Shown in pieces: positions 47,163-55,143 of a stretch of DNA of 64,000 nt. The stretch is from Xanthobacteraceae bacterium (GTDB lineage: Bacteria > Pseudomonadota > Alphaproteobacteria > Rhizobiales > Xanthobacteraceae), in NCBI GenBank assembly GCA_022841625.1, contig JALHRD010000005.1:1-64000 (forward strand), given 5' to 3'. Each line of letters begins with the position of its first letter. Positions within the stretch are counted from its first letter, which is position 1. Both the position numbers and the translations under genes were made by a program. Under the pieces are notes generated by a model. The model ran no database searches. It was not told the DNA's origin and saw only the letters and a list, made by a program, of their open reading frames with translations.

Positions 47163-47276
47163 TCCGCTCGTCCCCGCGCATAGCCCGGAGAAGACGGGCG
47201 TACACGCCCTTATGCCGGGGACCCAGTCTTGAAGATGATTCTGGATTCCCTGCTTTCGCGGGAATGAGCGGAGGGC
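47163..47276. repeat. REP-like repeat with permuted modules (copy 1)
   Basis: This non-coding repeat lies between smc and the converging amidohydrolase. It contains CCGCTCGTCCCCGCG, GGGGACCCAG, GATTCTGGATTCC and CGGGAATGAGCGG, plus an inserted module (ATAGCCCGGAGAAGACGGGC and ACGCCC) in its left arm. In the copy at 54125 the equivalent module is inverted in the right arm. It may also act as a bidirectional terminator. Confidence 0.65.
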
Positions 47277-47290
47277 AGAGTCACACAACA

Positions 47291-48274
47291 TCAGCTTACA
47301 TCGAGCTTGAATAGTTGCGCCGCATTGGTGCGGCCGATCTTCAACCGGTCGCCCTCGCTCATGTCGACCGCATCGAACCAATTCGCCGCAAGTTCGATCT
47401 CCTCGAACGGCCAATCGACCGAGAACATCACCCGGTCGGCGCCGATCTGAAGCATCGTATGCATCAGCCCGAGGCTGCTGTAATTGCCCGAGGTCGTTAC
47501 ATAGAAGTTGGCCCGGAAATAGTCGGCGATCTTCTTTTTGGCGCGATTGCCGTCGGTCTTCTCCGCGCCGGTGTTGCAATTGTCGATCCGCCATAGCCCA
47601 AATGGCAGCCCCTCGCCCAGATGGCCCAGCACGATTGAAAGCCGCGGGTAGGCGTCAAACAATCCTGAACCCATCAGCCGCAAGGCATGCACAGCGGTTT
47701 CATTACCGAACGCCCAAGCCGCACCCATCAGCCAGGGGTGGCCATCGTAAAGCCGCGCGTCGCGCAACAATGGGCTGCGAGGATGCAGATAAAACGGCAC
47801 ATCGAGGCGCTCGACCGCCGCCCAGAACGGCCGATATTGCGGCACATCGTAATAGACCACGTTGTCGGGATCGTTGACCTGCGAGAAGCCGTTGACCAGC
47901 GCGCCTTTGAAACCGAGCTGCGTAACGGCGCGCTCGAGTTCGGCAATGGCAAGATCGGGCGACTGCATCGGCAACGCGGCCAAGGCCTGAAACCGGTCCG
48001 GGCGTTTCGCCACCAATTCCGCCAAGGCGTCATTGGCCCGTCGCGCCAGCGCCGCCGCGGCCGCCGGGTCGGGCACTGCCTGAACCGCCGGGGCATTGAG
48101 CGAGACCACCATCATCTCGATGCCATGCCGGTCCATGAGCCGAAGTCGCTCGCCGTGCAGTTCGAGCAGTCGCCCCTTGAGCTGCGACCAAGTGCCTTCT
48201 GCATAAGTGCCCCGCGGATTCACCGCGGTCTCGGGCACCGCAAAATGTTCTTCGAGTCCGATCTTTCCCCGCAT
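47291..48274 (-). CDS. Resorcylate-decarboxylase-like amidohydrolase, divergent paralogue
   Basis: The 327-residue amidohydrolase_2 barrel is homologous to gamma-resorcylate (2,6-dihydroxybenzoate) decarboxylase. The metal-binding ExH (GLEEHFAVPE), the histidine in FYLHPRSP, HLGEGLP and SVDWPFE are kept. Position 23, aromatic in the characterised enzyme, is Thr here, and WRIDHRN reads WRIDNCN. It probably acts on a different substrate from its neighbour. The two genes are adjacent with a 5-bp gap and form one transcription unit. Confidence 0.85.
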   Translation of the reverse strand: MRGKIGLEEHFAVPETAVNPRGTYAEGTWSQLKGRLLELHGERLRLMDRHGIEMMVVSLNAPAVQAVPDPAAAAALARRANDALAELVAKRPDRFQALAALPMQSPDLAIAELERAVTQLGFKGALVNGFSQVNDPDNVVYYDVPQYRPFWAAVERLDVPFYLHPRSPLLRDARLYDGHPWLMGAAWAFGNETAVHALRLMGSGLFDAYPRLSIVLGHLGEGLPFGLWRIDNCNTGAEKTDGNRAKKKIADYFRANFYVTTSGNYSSLGLMHTMLQIGADRVMFSVDWPFEEIELAANWFDAVDMSEGDRLKIGRTNAAQLFKLDVS

Positions 48275-48279
48275 AATCC

Positions 48280-49263
48280 TCAGCCCAATCCCAGCTTGAA
48301 CAGTTTTGACGCGTTAAGCCGCCCAATCTTGCGCCGATCGTTCTCGCTGATTGGGGCATGGTCGAACCAGATCGCGGCATGGTCGACGTTTTCGAACGGC
48401 CAGTCGGTCGAGAACATGACGCGGTCCGCGCCGATTTCAAGAACAGCGTTGATCAACGCCTGGGTGCGGAAATTTCCGGAGGTCGTGATGTAGAAGTTCT
48501 CGGAAAAATAATCCGCGATCCTGCGCTTGGCCGGATAATTATGCCGGCCGGGGACCCAGGCATTGCAATGGTCGACCCGCCACATGCTAAACGGCAGCCC
48601 CTCGCCCATATGACCGAGCACAATGGCGAGTTTGGGATAGTCGTCAAACAAGCCCGAGCCCATCAGACGCAACGCATGCACCGCCGTTTCCTGGCCGAAC
48701 GCCCAGGCCGGGCCCATCAGCCAGGAGTGTCCGTCATAAATCCGCGCATCGCGTTTGAGCGGATTGCGCGGGTGCAGATAGAACGGCACATCGAGCTGTT
48801 CCAGCAATTTCCAAAACGGCCGGTATTGCGGCAGATCGTAATAGACGGTCGTGTCCGGATCGCCGACCTGCGAGAACCCATTGACCAGAACGCCCTTGAA
48901 GCCAAGATCGCGGATGCAACGGTCAAGTTCGCGGATCGCCATATCGGGATCCTGCATCGCCAGCGCCGCCAAGCCCTGAAAGCGATCCGGCCGCTTGCTC
49001 ACCTCTCGCGCGAGATAGTCATTCGCCTTGCGGGCAATGTCGTTGGCAAGCGCCGGATCGGGGATCGCCTGAACCACCGGCGCGTTGAGCGACAGCAACA
49101 TCATCTCGATGCCGTGCTCGTCCATCAGCCGCAGCCGGCCATCGTGCAGGTCGAGCAACCGTGTCTTCAGTTCAGCCCAGATTCGATCCGGAAAAAAGCC
49201 GCGCGAATCCTCAAGCGTTTCCGGAATTGCGAAATGCTCTTCAAGCCCGATTTTGCCCTGCAT
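48280..49263 (-). CDS. Gamma-resorcylate decarboxylase-like enzyme
   Basis: At 327 residues the protein has the same length as the characterised Rhizobium gamma-resorcylate decarboxylase and is very similar to it. Shared features are KIGLEEHFAIPETL (metal Glu/His), F23, FYLHPRNP, GHMGEGLPF, MWRVDHCNAW and FSTDWPFEN with the catalytic Asp. It should reversibly decarboxylate 2,6-dihydroxybenzoate or a close analogue. No resorcinol hydroxylase or ring-cleavage gene is adjacent, so the pathway context is unknown. It is the first of two tandem paralogues. Confidence 0.87.
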   Translation of the reverse strand: MQGKIGLEEHFAIPETLEDSRGFFPDRIWAELKTRLLDLHDGRLRLMDEHGIEMMLLSLNAPVVQAIPDPALANDIARKANDYLAREVSKRPDRFQGLAALAMQDPDMAIRELDRCIRDLGFKGVLVNGFSQVGDPDTTVYYDLPQYRPFWKLLEQLDVPFYLHPRNPLKRDARIYDGHSWLMGPAWAFGQETAVHALRLMGSGLFDDYPKLAIVLGHMGEGLPFSMWRVDHCNAWVPGRHNYPAKRRIADYFSENFYITTSGNFRTQALINAVLEIGADRVMFSTDWPFENVDHAAIWFDHAPISENDRRKIGRLNASKLFKLGLG

Positions 49264-49420
49264 CGTCCGCCCCCAACGAGGCCGCCATCAAGGCGCGAAT
49301 GGCGAAAACAAGCAAGAGCGCCCCGGCAAGGGGCCGCCCGCCCCTTTTCCGCCAGACTATCGTTGCCACTATGATTTGCGGTAGCTTGGTGCGCGCAACA
49401 CCTTCCGGAGCAATATCCCC

Positions 49421-49984
49421 ATGTCCACCTCCACCTGGATTGTCCTCGGCGTTATCGGCCTCTTGGTCGCCTGGATCGTCGTCCTCTATAACGGCCTCGT
49501 GGCCATGCGGCAGCGGGTCAATCAGGCATTTGCCGACATCGACGTGCAGCTCAAGCAGCGGCACGATCTCGTGCCCAACCTGGTCGAAACCGTGAAGGGC
49601 TATGCCGCACACGAACGCGGCACGCTCGAAGCCGTGGTCCAGGCGCGCAACGCGGCGATGACGGCGCAGGGGCCGGCGCAAATGGCGCAGGCCGAGAACA
49701 TGCTGAGCGGCGCGCTGCGCCAATTGTTTGCCCTGTCGGAGGCCTATCCGGACCTCAAGGCCAACCAGAACTTCCAGCAATTGCAGACCGAGCTTGCGGA
49801 TCTCGAAAACAAGATCGCGGCCGCGCGCCGGTTCTTCAACAATGCGGTCCAGGAATACAACACCGGCATCCAGCAGTTCCCCGCGGTTTTGTTGGCAGGC
49901 CCGACCGGATTTACGTCCAAGGAATTCTTCGACCTGGGCGCCGAGCGCACGACAGTCGGCCAAACGCCGCAGGTGAAATTCTGA
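49421..49984 (+). CDS. lemA: LemA family membrane protein
   Basis: The 187-residue protein has one N-terminal membrane helix (WIVLGVIGLLVAWIVVLYNGLV) followed by a helical cytoplasmic or periplasmic domain. RVNQAFADIDVQLKQRHDLVPNLVETVKGYAAHE, the LemA signature, is present. Function is unknown, though LemA is frequently encoded next to HtpX-type proteases, as here. Confidence 0.93.
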   Translation: MSTSTWIVLGVIGLLVAWIVVLYNGLVAMRQRVNQAFADIDVQLKQRHDLVPNLVETVKGYAAHERGTLEAVVQARNAAMTAQGPAQMAQAENMLSGALRQLFALSEAYPDLKANQNFQQLQTELADLENKIAAARRFFNNAVQEYNTGIQQFPAVLLAGPTGFTSKEFFDLGAERTTVGQTPQVKF

Positions 49985-50049
49985 AACCGGCGCGCGTTCC
50001 CGGCGGCGCAACGGGCTGCGCCGCCGAACCGGAACCCCGATGCGTTCAA

Positions 50050-50085
50050 TGAGGTCCGACCAGCCCGTGAGGTCCGACCAGCCCG
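50050..50085. repeat. 18-bp tandem duplication
   Basis: Two perfect copies of TGAGGTCCGACCAGCCCG lie in the 172-bp gap between lemA and the M48 protease gene. No gene is seen there. Confidence 0.8.
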
Positions 50086-50156
50086 GATCGTCGGCGTCTC
50101 GTTCTAACGCGCGGCCGAGCGCGCCGCGCCCGGAACAAACAAACTAGTAAGAGCCC

Positions 50157-51275
50157 ATGGCCTACGGCCTTTACTCCCACATCCAGACTAACCGGCGCCG
50201 GTCGGTAGCGTTGCTGGCGGGGCTGTTCTTTCTGGTTTATCTGATGACGTTTGCCGGTGCGCTGTTCGCCGAAGCACTGAGCGTTGGCGACGCCTCGATC
50301 GCCTGGCTACTGCGCGCCGCCTATCGCGACCTGATCGTGGCATTGCCTTGGGTCACCATCGGCACCCTGATCTGGATGGCGATCGCCTACCGCTACCATC
50401 AGGCAATCATCGATGCCCTGACCGGCGGCCATGATGTCTCGCGCCAGGAACAACCGCGCATCTACAATCTTCTTGAAAACATGTGCATTTCGCGCGGAAT
50501 CAGCATGCCGAAGCTCAAGCTGATGGACAGCCCCGCGCTCAATGCCTTCGCCTCTGGGCTTACCGAGAAGCAATACGCGATCACTGTCACCACGGCGCTG
50601 GTCGACAAGCTCGACGACGCCGAGCTTGAAGCGGTGCTCGGCCATGAACTGACCCACATCCGCAATGGCGACGTTCGCATGCTGGTGGTTGCGGTCATTA
50701 TCGCCGGCGTCATCTCCTTCCTTGCCGAGATGGTTTTCCGTGGACTGTTCCGCACCGGCCTGCCGTTCGGACGCGGCAAAAGCAGCGGCGACAGCAAGGG
50801 CTCCGGCGGCGTATTCCTCGCCATCGTCATTGCCCTGGTAGCGATCGCGGTGGCGTGGCTGCTGTCAATTGTGATCCGGTTTGCTCTATCGCGTCAGCGC
50901 GAGTTCCTGGCCGATGCCGGCGCGGTCGAACTGACCAAAAATCCCGACGCCATGATCATGGCGCTGCGCAAGATCGAAAATCGCGGCGAGTTGGAGGGCG
51001 CGACCTCGGCCGTGATGGAAATGTGTGTCGACAATCCACGTTCCGGCATCGCCGATCTGTTCGCCAGCCATCCATCGATCGACGACCGGGTGGCCGCAAT
51101 CGTCCGGTTCGCCGGCGGCCGTGACCCCGGCCCGATTACACTGCCCGAACCGCAAGCGCCGGAAGGACCAAACGACGCGCAGGCCGAACAACCGCCCGCA
51201 ACAAGCCCGAACACCGCGCCGGCAACGCCCACGCCGTCCGGAGCCGGCGAAAATAAGCCATCGCTGCCACCTTGA
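50157..51275 (+). CDS. M48 family (HtpX-like) membrane metalloprotease
   Basis: The 372-residue protein has two N-terminal helices, a zinc site in LGHELTHIRNGD, two further helices (VAVIIAGVISFLAEMVFRGL, AIVIALVAIAVAWLLSIVIR), and the third ligand region in QREFLADAGAVELT. The last 55 residues are Pro/Ala-rich and probably disordered. HtpX-like enzymes degrade misfolded inner-membrane proteins. It pairs with lemA upstream. It differs from canonical HtpX by its longer N- and C-termini. Confidence 0.9.
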   Translation: MAYGLYSHIQTNRRRSVALLAGLFFLVYLMTFAGALFAEALSVGDASIAWLLRAAYRDLIVALPWVTIGTLIWMAIAYRYHQAIIDALTGGHDVSRQEQPRIYNLLENMCISRGISMPKLKLMDSPALNAFASGLTEKQYAITVTTALVDKLDDAELEAVLGHELTHIRNGDVRMLVVAVIIAGVISFLAEMVFRGLFRTGLPFGRGKSSGDSKGSGGVFLAIVIALVAIAVAWLLSIVIRFALSRQREFLADAGAVELTKNPDAMIMALRKIENRGELEGATSAVMEMCVDNPRSGIADLFASHPSIDDRVAAIVRFAGGRDPGPITLPEPQAPEGPNDAQAEQPPATSPNTAPATPTPSGAGENKPSLPP

Positions 51276-51535
51276 TTTGGCGCGTTCGGCGCGCCGCCGG
51301 ATCGGATCCGCGAATCGGCCTCGGACAATGCCGGTCTGCCATTTTTTCTTAGGAAATGCTTAACGGGCAAATCATCCATGTTCTGCCAGTTGATAACTCG
51401 TCAATTCCTGTTCAATAGCGGCCGGATTGCGGGACTGTGAGGGCGCCGCGACTAGACCAGTTGCATCTACTCTGCCATGTTAATCGCGGATTTTAGGCTG
51501 CGTACGCTGCGGCCACGTATTTTGCGAGGGGAACC

Positions 51536-52315
51536 ATGGCTAAACCAACCGTCATTCTCGTAGGCGCCGACAAAGGCGGCGTTGGCAAGACCACGGTCAC
51601 GCGCACTCTTGTCGATTATTTCACGGCTCATCACGTGCCACTGCGCGCTTTCGATACCGAGGCGCCGCGGGGCACGCTCAAGCGCTTCCATCCGGAACTG
51701 ACCGAAGTGGTCGACATGACCAAGATTCCGGATCAGATGAAAATCTTCGATACCCTCAGCCCGGCGGAATCGACTGTCACATTAATCGACATCCGCGCCG
51801 GCCTGATGACACCGACTTTGCAGGCCCTGCGCGACATCGGCTTTATCGAGGCCGCCAAGAAAGGGCAGATCACTTTCGCCCTGTTCCACATCCTGGGACC
51901 GACGATCGCCTCGCTCGACGAAATTGCGGAGACCGCAAGCTACCTCGGCGACGCCCACTATTTCCTGGTCAAGAACTTCATTAACAACACCCACTTCTTC
52001 GAGTGGGATGAAGCGACCCACAAGACCTATTTCAACCGCATCAAGGACGCGGTTGAAATAACGATCCCCAAGCTCAATGAAATGGCGACCGAGCAAGTCG
52101 ACCTGGCCTCGGTGCCGTACCTGACGTTCATCGCCAACAAGAAGCTCGGTGGCGAGCCGGCAGCCTATTCTTTTGTTCTCCGAGGCTATGTTCGGCACTG
52201 GCTAGGCAACGTCTGGGCGGAGTATGATCGGATCAAGCTGACCGAGATCGTGGCTTCGCAATCGCAGGTTTCCCCCGACGCCGGCCAACGGGCGCAGACC
52301 CCGCGGGTCGCGTAA
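51536..52315 (+). CDS. ParA/MinD-like P-loop ATPase
   Basis: The 259-residue protein starts with a deviant Walker A carrying the signature lysine (VGADKGGVGKTTVTRTLVDYF), typical of ParA/MinD/StbB-like ATPases. The next element, normally DxDxQ, reads AFDTEAPRGTLKRF. Switch II reads LIDIRAGLMTPTLQALRDIGF, lacking the usual DxPxG. The remainder contains an unrecognised region (NFINNTHFFEWDEATHKTYFNRI). No parB is near. It is followed by a second P-loop gene on the same strand, so a paired function is likely. It is preceded by GAGGGG. Confidence 0.75.
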   Translation: MAKPTVILVGADKGGVGKTTVTRTLVDYFTAHHVPLRAFDTEAPRGTLKRFHPELTEVVDMTKIPDQMKIFDTLSPAESTVTLIDIRAGLMTPTLQALRDIGFIEAAKKGQITFALFHILGPTIASLDEIAETASYLGDAHYFLVKNFINNTHFFEWDEATHKTYFNRIKDAVEITIPKLNEMATEQVDLASVPYLTFIANKKLGGEPAAYSFVLRGYVRHWLGNVWAEYDRIKLTEIVASQSQVSPDAGQRAQTPRVA

Positions 52316-52407
52316 TCGCCGCAATTGTAGGGCCGCGATACGTCAGGCGCCGCGTTTCGCGGCGGTCCTAATCCGTCCGGCGCCCGCCGCGGCGTGGAGG
52401 CTGCCTG

Positions 52408-53208
52408 GTGCCGACGAGCCGCAGTCAATCCGTCCTTGGCTCACTTGGAGTCGACCTGGATGAGGGCGGCGCCAGGATGCAAGGCGACGCGAACGTCGGA
52501 ACCACGGTTTTTATCGTAACCTCCCCGCGCCCGGCCAACGGCAAGACCATGCTCGCCCGCCTGGTTATCGATTACCAGCGTGTGGCCGGCCGCGCGGTGG
52601 AAGCCTACGACCTGGGCCGCAGCGAGCCCGCACTGGTCGATTTCCTGACCAATCTGACAACCGCCGCCGATATCAGCAGCACCACCTCGCAGATGGCGCT
52701 GTTTGACCGGCTGGTGCTCGCGGACAACGTCATCAAGGTGGTCGACCTCGGGCACGAATCCTTCCAGCGCTTCTTCACGACCGTCGAAGAAATCGGCTTC
52801 ATGCCGGAGGCCGATCGGCGCGGCATCCAGATTGTCATTCTATTCGCAGCCGATCCGCACCCCCAATCGGTGCAGGCCTATGTCAATCTGATGTGGCGGT
52901 TCCCGAACGCTGTGCTGGTGCCGGTGTTCAACGAAGGCATTCTCAAAGGTCAAAAGCTGCGCGAACTTTACAAATTCAGCAGCGCCGCCACCGTGCCATT
53001 GCAAATTCCGCTGTTGCCGCCGGCGCTCAAGGTCCATGCGGAGCGCCCGGAGCACAGCTTTGTCGATTTCCACAGCCAATTGCCGATGCCGATCCCGATT
53101 GGGCTCGCACTCGATCTGCGCTCGTGGACCCGGCGGACCTTCCTGGAACTGCGCGAGTTCGAATTGCGGCTGCTGATGGAGAAGCTGCGGGCGTCGCTCA
53201 AGGTTTAG
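52408..53208 (+). CDS. Degenerate P-loop protein paired with the ParA-like gene
   Basis: The 266-residue protein has a GTG start (GGAGG upstream) and a 27-residue N-terminal tail. A Walker A follows without the signature lysine (VTSPRPANGKTMLARLVIDY). The next element, AYDLGRSEPALVDFL, parallels AFDTEAPRGTLKRF in the upstream protein, and KVVDLGHESFQRFF parallels its switch II. The order of elements is the same, so the two appear to be ancient paralogues. Function is unknown; a heteromeric ATPase or positioning system is a possibility (inference). Confidence 0.68.
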   Translation: MPTSRSQSVLGSLGVDLDEGGARMQGDANVGTTVFIVTSPRPANGKTMLARLVIDYQRVAGRAVEAYDLGRSEPALVDFLTNLTTAADISSTTSQMALFDRLVLADNVIKVVDLGHESFQRFFTTVEEIGFMPEADRRGIQIVILFAADPHPQSVQAYVNLMWRFPNAVLVPVFNEGILKGQKLRELYKFSSAATVPLQIPLLPPALKVHAERPEHSFVDFHSQLPMPIPIGLALDLRSWTRRTFLELREFELRLLMEKLRASLKV

Positions 53209-53221
53209 TGCGCCACGACGC

Positions 53222-53767
53222 TCAATGCCCCTCAAAGGCCACCAGCGTTCGGACCGGAACGCCAAGCTTGCGCAGTTTGTCGGCGCCACCGAGTTCCGGC
53301 AGGTCGATGATAAAGCACGCCGCCAGGACTTCCGCCCCGATCTGGCGCAAGAGCTTGATCGCCCCCTCAGCCGTGCCGCCGGTCGCGATCAGGTCATCGA
53401 CCAGCAGCACGCGCTCGCCCTTGCTGATCGCGTCGACGTGGATTTCCATCTCGTCGGCGCCATATTCGAGCGCATAGGCCATGCGCACGGTCTGATGCGG
53501 CAGCTTGCCCTTTTTGCGGATCGGCACAAATCCGGCTGACACCTGATGCGCCACTGCGCCGCCCAGGATAAAGCCACGCGCCTCGATGCCGGCGACCTTA
53601 TCGATCTTGGCGCCGGCCCAAGGCTGCACCAGCTCGTCGACCGCGCGGCGGAACGCGCGGGCATCGCCAAGCAGCGTGGTGATGTCACGGAACATGATCC
53701 CGGGCTTGGGATAGTCCGGAATGGTGCGGATAGCAGCCTTGAGGTCGTGCGCGAACGGAATGTCCAT
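53222..53767 (-). CDS. apt: Adenine phosphoribosyltransferase
   Basis: The 181-residue purine salvage enzyme converts adenine and PRPP to AMP. The N-terminal hood ([20 protein letters not shown]) and PRPP-binding loop ([18 protein letters not shown]) are clear; the active-site block [14 protein letters not shown] is present. The frame continues 94 codons upstream, but the family start is [20 protein letters not shown]. It sits near mtnP, which releases adenine from methylthioadenosine, so the two functions are linked. Confidence 0.95.
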   Translation of the reverse strand: MDIPFAHDLKAAIRTIPDYPKPGIMFRDITTLLGDARAFRRAVDELVQPWAGAKIDKVAGIEARGFILGGAVAHQVSAGFVPIRKKGKLPHQTVRMAYALEYGADEMEIHVDAISKGERVLLVDDLIATGGTAEGAIKLLRQIGAEVLAACFIIDLPELGGADKLRKLGVPVRTLVAFEGH

Positions 53768-53863
53768 GGGGGGCTCAGAATTTGACGAATATCGGCGGCG
53801 GGCTCTTGCGATGCCGCTCACTCTGGCGAACCATAGGGCCGGGTGCAACCGGAGACCCGCGTC

Positions 53864-54088
53864 ATGAACAGCCCTGACCACCATCGCATTACCATCGTCG
53901 ATCTGCGCATTCCGTTTTTCCGGCTGGTGTTTTTCTTCGTCAAAACGGCCTTGGCGATGATCCCGGCCCTCATCATCCTGTCGCTGATATTTGCGCTGGT
54001 CGGGACCCTCATCGGGGCTGCCTTCCATGGCTATTTCCCAGACCTGCAAAAGCTTATCGAGATGATGGCCCGACGCATCACGATTTGA
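53864..54088 (+). CDS. Small single-pass membrane protein
   Basis: The 74-residue protein has a polar start ([18 protein letters not shown]), a long hydrophobic stretch ([27 protein letters not shown]) and an amphipathic end. GGAG is well spaced before the ATG. No family recognised. It is divergent from apt by about 100 bp. Confidence 0.65.
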   Translation: MNSPDHHRITIVDLRIPFFRLVFFFVKTALAMIPALIILSLIFALVGTLIGAAFHGYFPDLQKLIEMMARRITI

Positions 54089-54124
54089 GCGTCACGAGCG
54101 TGGCGTTTCAGAAGTCCTCACCCG

Positions 54125-54241
54125 CTCCCCGCTCGTCCCCGCGCAAGCGGGGACCCAGCAGAAAATAGCAAGATTCTGGATTCCCGCCATAAGGGCGTTC
54201 ACGCCCGTCTTCGACGGGCTATGCGCGGGAATGAGCGGTGG
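54125..54241. repeat. REP-like repeat with permuted modules (copy 2)
   Basis: This copy has the same blocks as the repeat at 47163 (CCGCTCGTCCCCGCG, GGGGACCCAG, GATTCTGGATTCCCG, CGGGAATGAGCGG). Here the extra TAGCCCGTCGAAGACGGGC module lies inverted in the right arm, inside mtnP. The mtnP stop codon lies within this module. Confidence 0.68.
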
Positions 54242-55143
54242 AGAGTTCGAATCGAGCGGAATATGCACGAGCGCCTCAGCACCCTGCCCGCCACCGCGTC
54301 GAGCTTCTTGATGAGTTTCTTGTCGCGCGCCTTCGGATCCGTGATCAGCGCGGTGTCGAGCGCGCGGTCGGAGCCGATCGGACATGGCTCATGCTCGCGT
54401 GGAAAGTCCTTCGCCAAGCGAGCAACCAGACGCTTGGCCTTGTCGGCATTCGCCGACAATACACCGACGATGTCCTGTACCGTCACCACGTCATGGTCGG
54501 GATGCCAGCAGTCGTAATCGGTGACCATGGCCACGGTGGCGTAACAAATCTCGGCTTCGCGGGCGAGCTTGGCCTCCGGCATATTGGTCATGCCGACCAC
54601 CGAATAGCCGAGGCCCTTATAGGTCATGCTCTCGGCGTAAGTGGAGAACTGCGGCCCCTCCATGCAGACATAGGTGCCGTCGCGCATGACGGCGATGCGT
54701 TCGGCTTTCGCGGCATTCGCAAGATGGTCACGCAACCGCGGCGACACCGGATGCGCCATCGACACATGCGCCACGCAACCTTTGCCGAAAAACGAGGACT
54801 CGCGCTTGTAAGTACGGTCCACAAATTGATCGATCAGCACGAAGGTGCCGGGCGAAAGTTCTTTCTTGAACGAACCGCAGGCCGACAGCGACACCAGATC
54901 GGTGACGCCCGCGCGCTTGAGCACATCGATATTGGCGCGATAATTGATGTCCGAGGGCGACAGCCGATGCCCTTTGTCGTGCCGCGATAGAAATACGATC
55001 GGCAGCCCCGCGATCTCGCCCATCCGAAGCGGGCCCGACGGCTCGCCCCAGGGACTTTTGATCTTACGCGAACGCACTTTTTCCAGGCCCGGCAGATCGT
55101 AGATGCCGGAGCCGCCGATGATGCCCAGCACGGCCTTGGTCAT
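54199..55143 (-). CDS. mtnP: S-methyl-5'-thioadenosine phosphorylase
   Basis: The 314-residue enzyme splits methylthioadenosine into adenine and methylthioribose 1-phosphate. IGGSGIYDLPGLEKV, SRHDKGHRLSPSDINYRANI, MEGPQFSTYAESM and GMTNMPEAKLAREAEICYA identify it. The usual C-terminus LDAVAGRVL is followed by about 25 extra basic residues, the last part read from an inserted repeat that also supplies the stop. Its start overlaps the stop of the DUF3859 gene (ATGA), so the two are coupled. It lies near apt. Confidence 0.93.
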   Translation of the reverse strand: MTKAVLGIIGGSGIYDLPGLEKVRSRKIKSPWGEPSGPLRMGEIAGLPIVFLSRHDKGHRLSPSDINYRANIDVLKRAGVTDLVSLSACGSFKKELSPGTFVLIDQFVDRTYKRESSFFGKGCVAHVSMAHPVSPRLRDHLANAAKAERIAVMRDGTYVCMEGPQFSTYAESMTYKGLGYSVVGMTNMPEAKLAREAEICYATVAMVTDYDCWHPDHDVVTVQDIVGVLSANADKAKRLVARLAKDFPREHEPCPIGSDRALDTALITDPKARDKKLIKKLDAVAGRVLRRSCIFRSIRTLHRSFPRIARRRRA

